From contig CAIXAA010000721.1 in assembly GCA_903917305.1 (NCBI GenBank), forward strand, positions 1 through 6,393: a stretch of 6,393 nt of DNA, given 5' to 3'. Origin of the DNA: an uncultured Myxococcales bacterium (lineage in GTDB: Bacteria; Myxococcota_A; UBA9042). This document shows, piece after piece, positions 4,875-6,393 of the stretch (position 1 is the first letter of the stretch; each line of letters begins with the position of its first letter). A program made the translations under genes and the position numbers. The notes below the pieces were generated by a model that saw only the letters and a list, made by a program, of their open reading frames with translations, did not search any database and was not told the DNA's origin.

Positions 4875-6393
4875 CTACATGCAAGTGTCGGGGTACATGC
4901 AGCACTGGTCCAGGACGCAGCCCTGCGACTGGTCGCAGACCTGGCACAAGCCGCCGCAATCCAGGAGGAATCCCGGCTTGCAGGTGCCCGAGACGCAATG
5001 GTCGCCCGCCGTGCACGCGTTGCCGTCCTCGCACGACGCCGTGTTCGTCGTGTGTTGGCAGGTGCAGGTGGCGCCGGTCGCGCTGTCCGTGGTGCACGGG
5101 TTGACGTCATCGCAATCGTAGCCGCCGAGCAGGAAGACGTACGCCGCGCCGCTGGCGGATGCGGCAACGCTCGCCTGGTCGCCATTGATGCCGGTCGCGG
5201 CGCTGGCATCGCCGATCCCCGACGTGACGACGGTTGTGCCGGACACGGCGGAGCAGTAGCCGAAGTTCAATCCGGTCGAGGTGTTGGATGCCTTCAGGTA
5301 CGCGCGTTGCGCCCACGCCGTGCCGCTGCGCGCAAAGGCGTAGGCGGCGCCGCTGGACAGCATGAGGTTGCTCGTTTGGATGCCGTTGACGCCTGTGGCG
5401 GAGCTGTCCTCCGCGTAGGTGCTGACGACGATCACGTCACCGGAGATGGCCACCGATCCGCCGAACCCGTCGCGGACATCGGTGTTCGACGCCTTCAAGT
5501 ACGCCTGCTGCGTCCACACCGCGCCGCTGCGCACGAAGACATAGGCCGCGCCGCTGTCGAGGCTGGACTCGTCGGCCTGGACGCCGTTCACGCCGGTGGC
5601 GCTGCTGTCCTCGTAGATGGAGCCGATGACGATCGAGGTGCCGGCGATCGCGACCGATTGGCCGAAGTTGTCGCCCACGCCGGGGTTGCTGGCCTTCAAG
5701 TAGGCCTGCTGGCTCCACACCGTGCCGACGCGGGCAAAGACGTACGCCGCGCCGCTGTCGACCGCGAGATCGTTGCCCTGGTCGCCATTGATGCCCGAAG
5801 CGTTGCTGTCCTCGCCGCGCGCCGTGACGACGACCGTGTCGCCGGAGATGCCGACCGCGATGCCAAACGTGTCGCCTTGCCCGGGGTTGCTGGCCTTCAG
5901 GTACGCCTGCTGCGTCCAGGTGGTGCCGGACCGCGCGAACACGTACGCCGCGCCCGAACCGCCCTTGCTGATGTCGCTCTGCATGCCGCTGTTGACGCCC
6001 GTGCCGCCGCTGGCTTCGCCGGGCTCGCCGACGACGATGGTGTCTCCCGACACGCTGACGGCAAAGCCGAAGTCGTACCCGGTGCCGGTGTAGAACGGCT
6101 TCAAGTACGCCTGCTGCGCCCACACGCCATTGGTGCGCACGAACACATAGGCAGCGCCGCCCCACGCGGCCGAGTTGTCGGCCTGGTTGCCGTTGATGGT
6201 GGTCGCGTTGCTGGCCTCGTTCGGTGCGCCAACGACGATGGTGTCGCCGGAGATGGCCACCGCGTCGCCGAAGTGATCGGCCGCGCCGGCGTTCGACGCC
6301 TTCAAATACGCCTGCTGCGTCCATGCCCCGTTCTGCCGCACGTAGACATAGACGGCGCCGGCGCCGACCGCGCTGTTGTCGGCCTGGTTGCCA
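4875..6393 (-). CDS. FG-GAP repeat beta-propeller protein with Cys-rich C-terminal tail (5' partial)
   Basis: The frame runs unbroken past the right edge, so the N-terminus, including any signal peptide, is missing; the GTG at 6341 lies inside a repeat and is not the start. About 505 residues are visible. They are mostly a tandem array of 67-68-residue units of the FG-GAP type (closest in my view to the FG-GAP_2 family). A unit runs NGxQ, GAAYVFxR, W-x-QQAYLKASN, FGxxVAISGDxIVVG. Such units form blades of beta-propellers in extracellular proteins. The last FG-GAP unit is degenerate (NFGYCSAVSG, TVVTSG). The array ends with a lone GAAYVF strand and passes into an 81-residue tail with 15 cysteines. 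The protein is presumably secreted or surface-exposed. No MYXO-CTERM-like hydrophobic tail or LPxTG is present. Propeller fold is confident; ligand is unknown. Confidence 0.87.
   Translation of the reverse strand, partial: GNQADNSAVGAGAVYVYVRQNGAWTQQAYLKASNAGAADHFGDAVAISGDTIVVGAPNEASNATTINGNQADNSAAWGGAAYVFVRTNGVWAQQAYLKPFYTGTGYDFGFAVSVSGDTIVVGEPGEASGGTGVNSGMQSDISKGGSGAAYVFARSGTTWTQQAYLKASNPGQGDTFGIAVGISGDTVVVTARGEDSNASGINGDQGNDLAVDSGAAYVFARVGTVWSQQAYLKASNPGVGDNFGQSVAIAGTSIVIGSIYEDSSATGVNGVQADESSLDSGAAYVFVRSGAVWTQQAYLKASNTDVRDGFGGSVAISGDVIVVSTYAEDSSATGVNGIQTSNLMLSSGAAYAFARSGTAWAQRAYLKASNTSTGLNFGYCSAVSGTTVVTSGIGDASAATGINGDQASVAASASGAAYVFLLGGYDCDDVNPCTTDSATGATCTCQHTTNTASCEDGNACTAGDHCVSGTCKPGFLLDCGGLCQVCDQSQGCVLDQCCMYPDTCM
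4878..5120 (-). other. Cys-rich C-terminal tail of the FG-GAP protein
   Basis: This 81-residue segment begins YDCDDVNPCT and holds 15 cysteines. CDDVNPCT and CEDGNACTAGDHCVSGTC match the C-x-DGN-x-CT-x-GD-x-C-x2-G-x-C pattern I know from surface proteins of myxobacteria. The end is more compact, with GLCQVC, a CC pair and a terminal DTCM. The odd cysteine count leaves one unpaired unless it bonds with another chain or with a cysteine elsewhere in this protein; one cysteine lies in the last FG-GAP unit (NFGYCSAV), which would make 16. Confidence 0.7.
5121..6393 (-). repeat. Tandem FG-GAP repeats, 201-204 bp period
   Basis: The codons for the AYLK motif recur with their plus-strand anchor (TTCAA or TTCAG) at 5293, 5494, 5695, 5896, 6100 and 6301. 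The spacing is 201, 201, 201, 204 and 201 bp, or 67, 67, 67, 68 and 67 residues. All copies stay in frame. Conserved positions are NG-x-Q, GAAYVF, W-x-QQAYLK, FG and SGD or AG followed by a hydrophobic strand. At least six units are visible and the array continues beyond the right edge, so the blade number is unknown. Confidence 0.88.

Noticed and set aside
3652..5097. A 481-codon minus-strand frame overlapping the lipoprotein and the FG-GAP tail
   Set aside because: Its translation is rich in Arg, His and Pro and has no signal or motif. The lipoprotein frame has a lipobox, a ribosome site and a regular cysteine repeat.
4222..5121. A 299-codon plus-strand frame across the lipoprotein start and the FG-GAP tail
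   Set aside because: It is antisense to two well-supported genes and spans the gap between them; no recognisable domain or ribosome site.
5293..6310. Regularly spaced identical short DNA words resembling a CRISPR-like array
   Set aside because: The 201-bp spacing is far too long for CRISPR, is always a multiple of three, and the words encode the conserved AYLK segment of FG-GAP units.
5437..6324. A 295-codon minus-strand frame that looks repetitive
   Set aside because: It is the FG-GAP repeat DNA read in another frame; the repetition comes from the 201-bp period and the product is Arg/His-rich.
6339..6341. GTG as the start of the FG-GAP protein
   Set aside because: The frame continues upstream with GAVYVYV, part of another repeat unit, to the window edge without a stop.

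Overview
This is a GC-rich window with four protein-coding genes, two of them cut by the window edges. I see no RNA genes, CRISPR array or mobile element. The most likely source is a member of the Myxococcota (deltaproteobacterial myxobacteria and relatives). That rests on composition and protein style: a lipoprotein with an Asp/Thr/Pro/Gly linker and 40 cysteines, an FG-GAP beta-propeller with a Cys-rich tail, and an ATPase-TPR protein of the type usually fused to myxobacterial Ser/Thr kinases. It is an inference at phylum level only.

Layout. On the plus strand, from the left edge to 919, lies the C-terminal part of a membrane protein. Its transmembrane region is an internal duplication of a two-helix module. 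It converges on a minus-strand block with only 3 bp between the two stop codons. Read in its own direction, from the right edge leftwards, that block contains: (1) an FG-GAP repeat protein, open at the right edge and ending at 4875; (2) after 98 bp, a Cys-rich lipoprotein (4775 to 3660); (3) after 4 bp, a 910-residue protein with a P-loop NTPase module and TPRs (3655 to 923). The 4-bp spacing makes genes 2 and 3 a confident transcription unit. Gene 1 may belong to it or may be separate.

How the genes may work together (inference). Two products look extracytoplasmic and rich in putative disulfides: the propeller with its cysteine tail and the lipid-anchored repeat protein. The third looks like a cytoplasmic NTP-binding scaffold with a long TPR superhelix. 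The NTPase keeps a good Walker A motif, but the segment aligned with Walker B has no acidic residue, and the kinase domain usual for this architecture is absent. It may therefore act as a nucleotide-binding scaffold rather than an active ATPase. The lipoprotein has a regular cysteine framework: four units with exactly 17 residues between the fifth and sixth cysteines. I cannot assign it to a named family and consider it the best candidate here for something undescribed.
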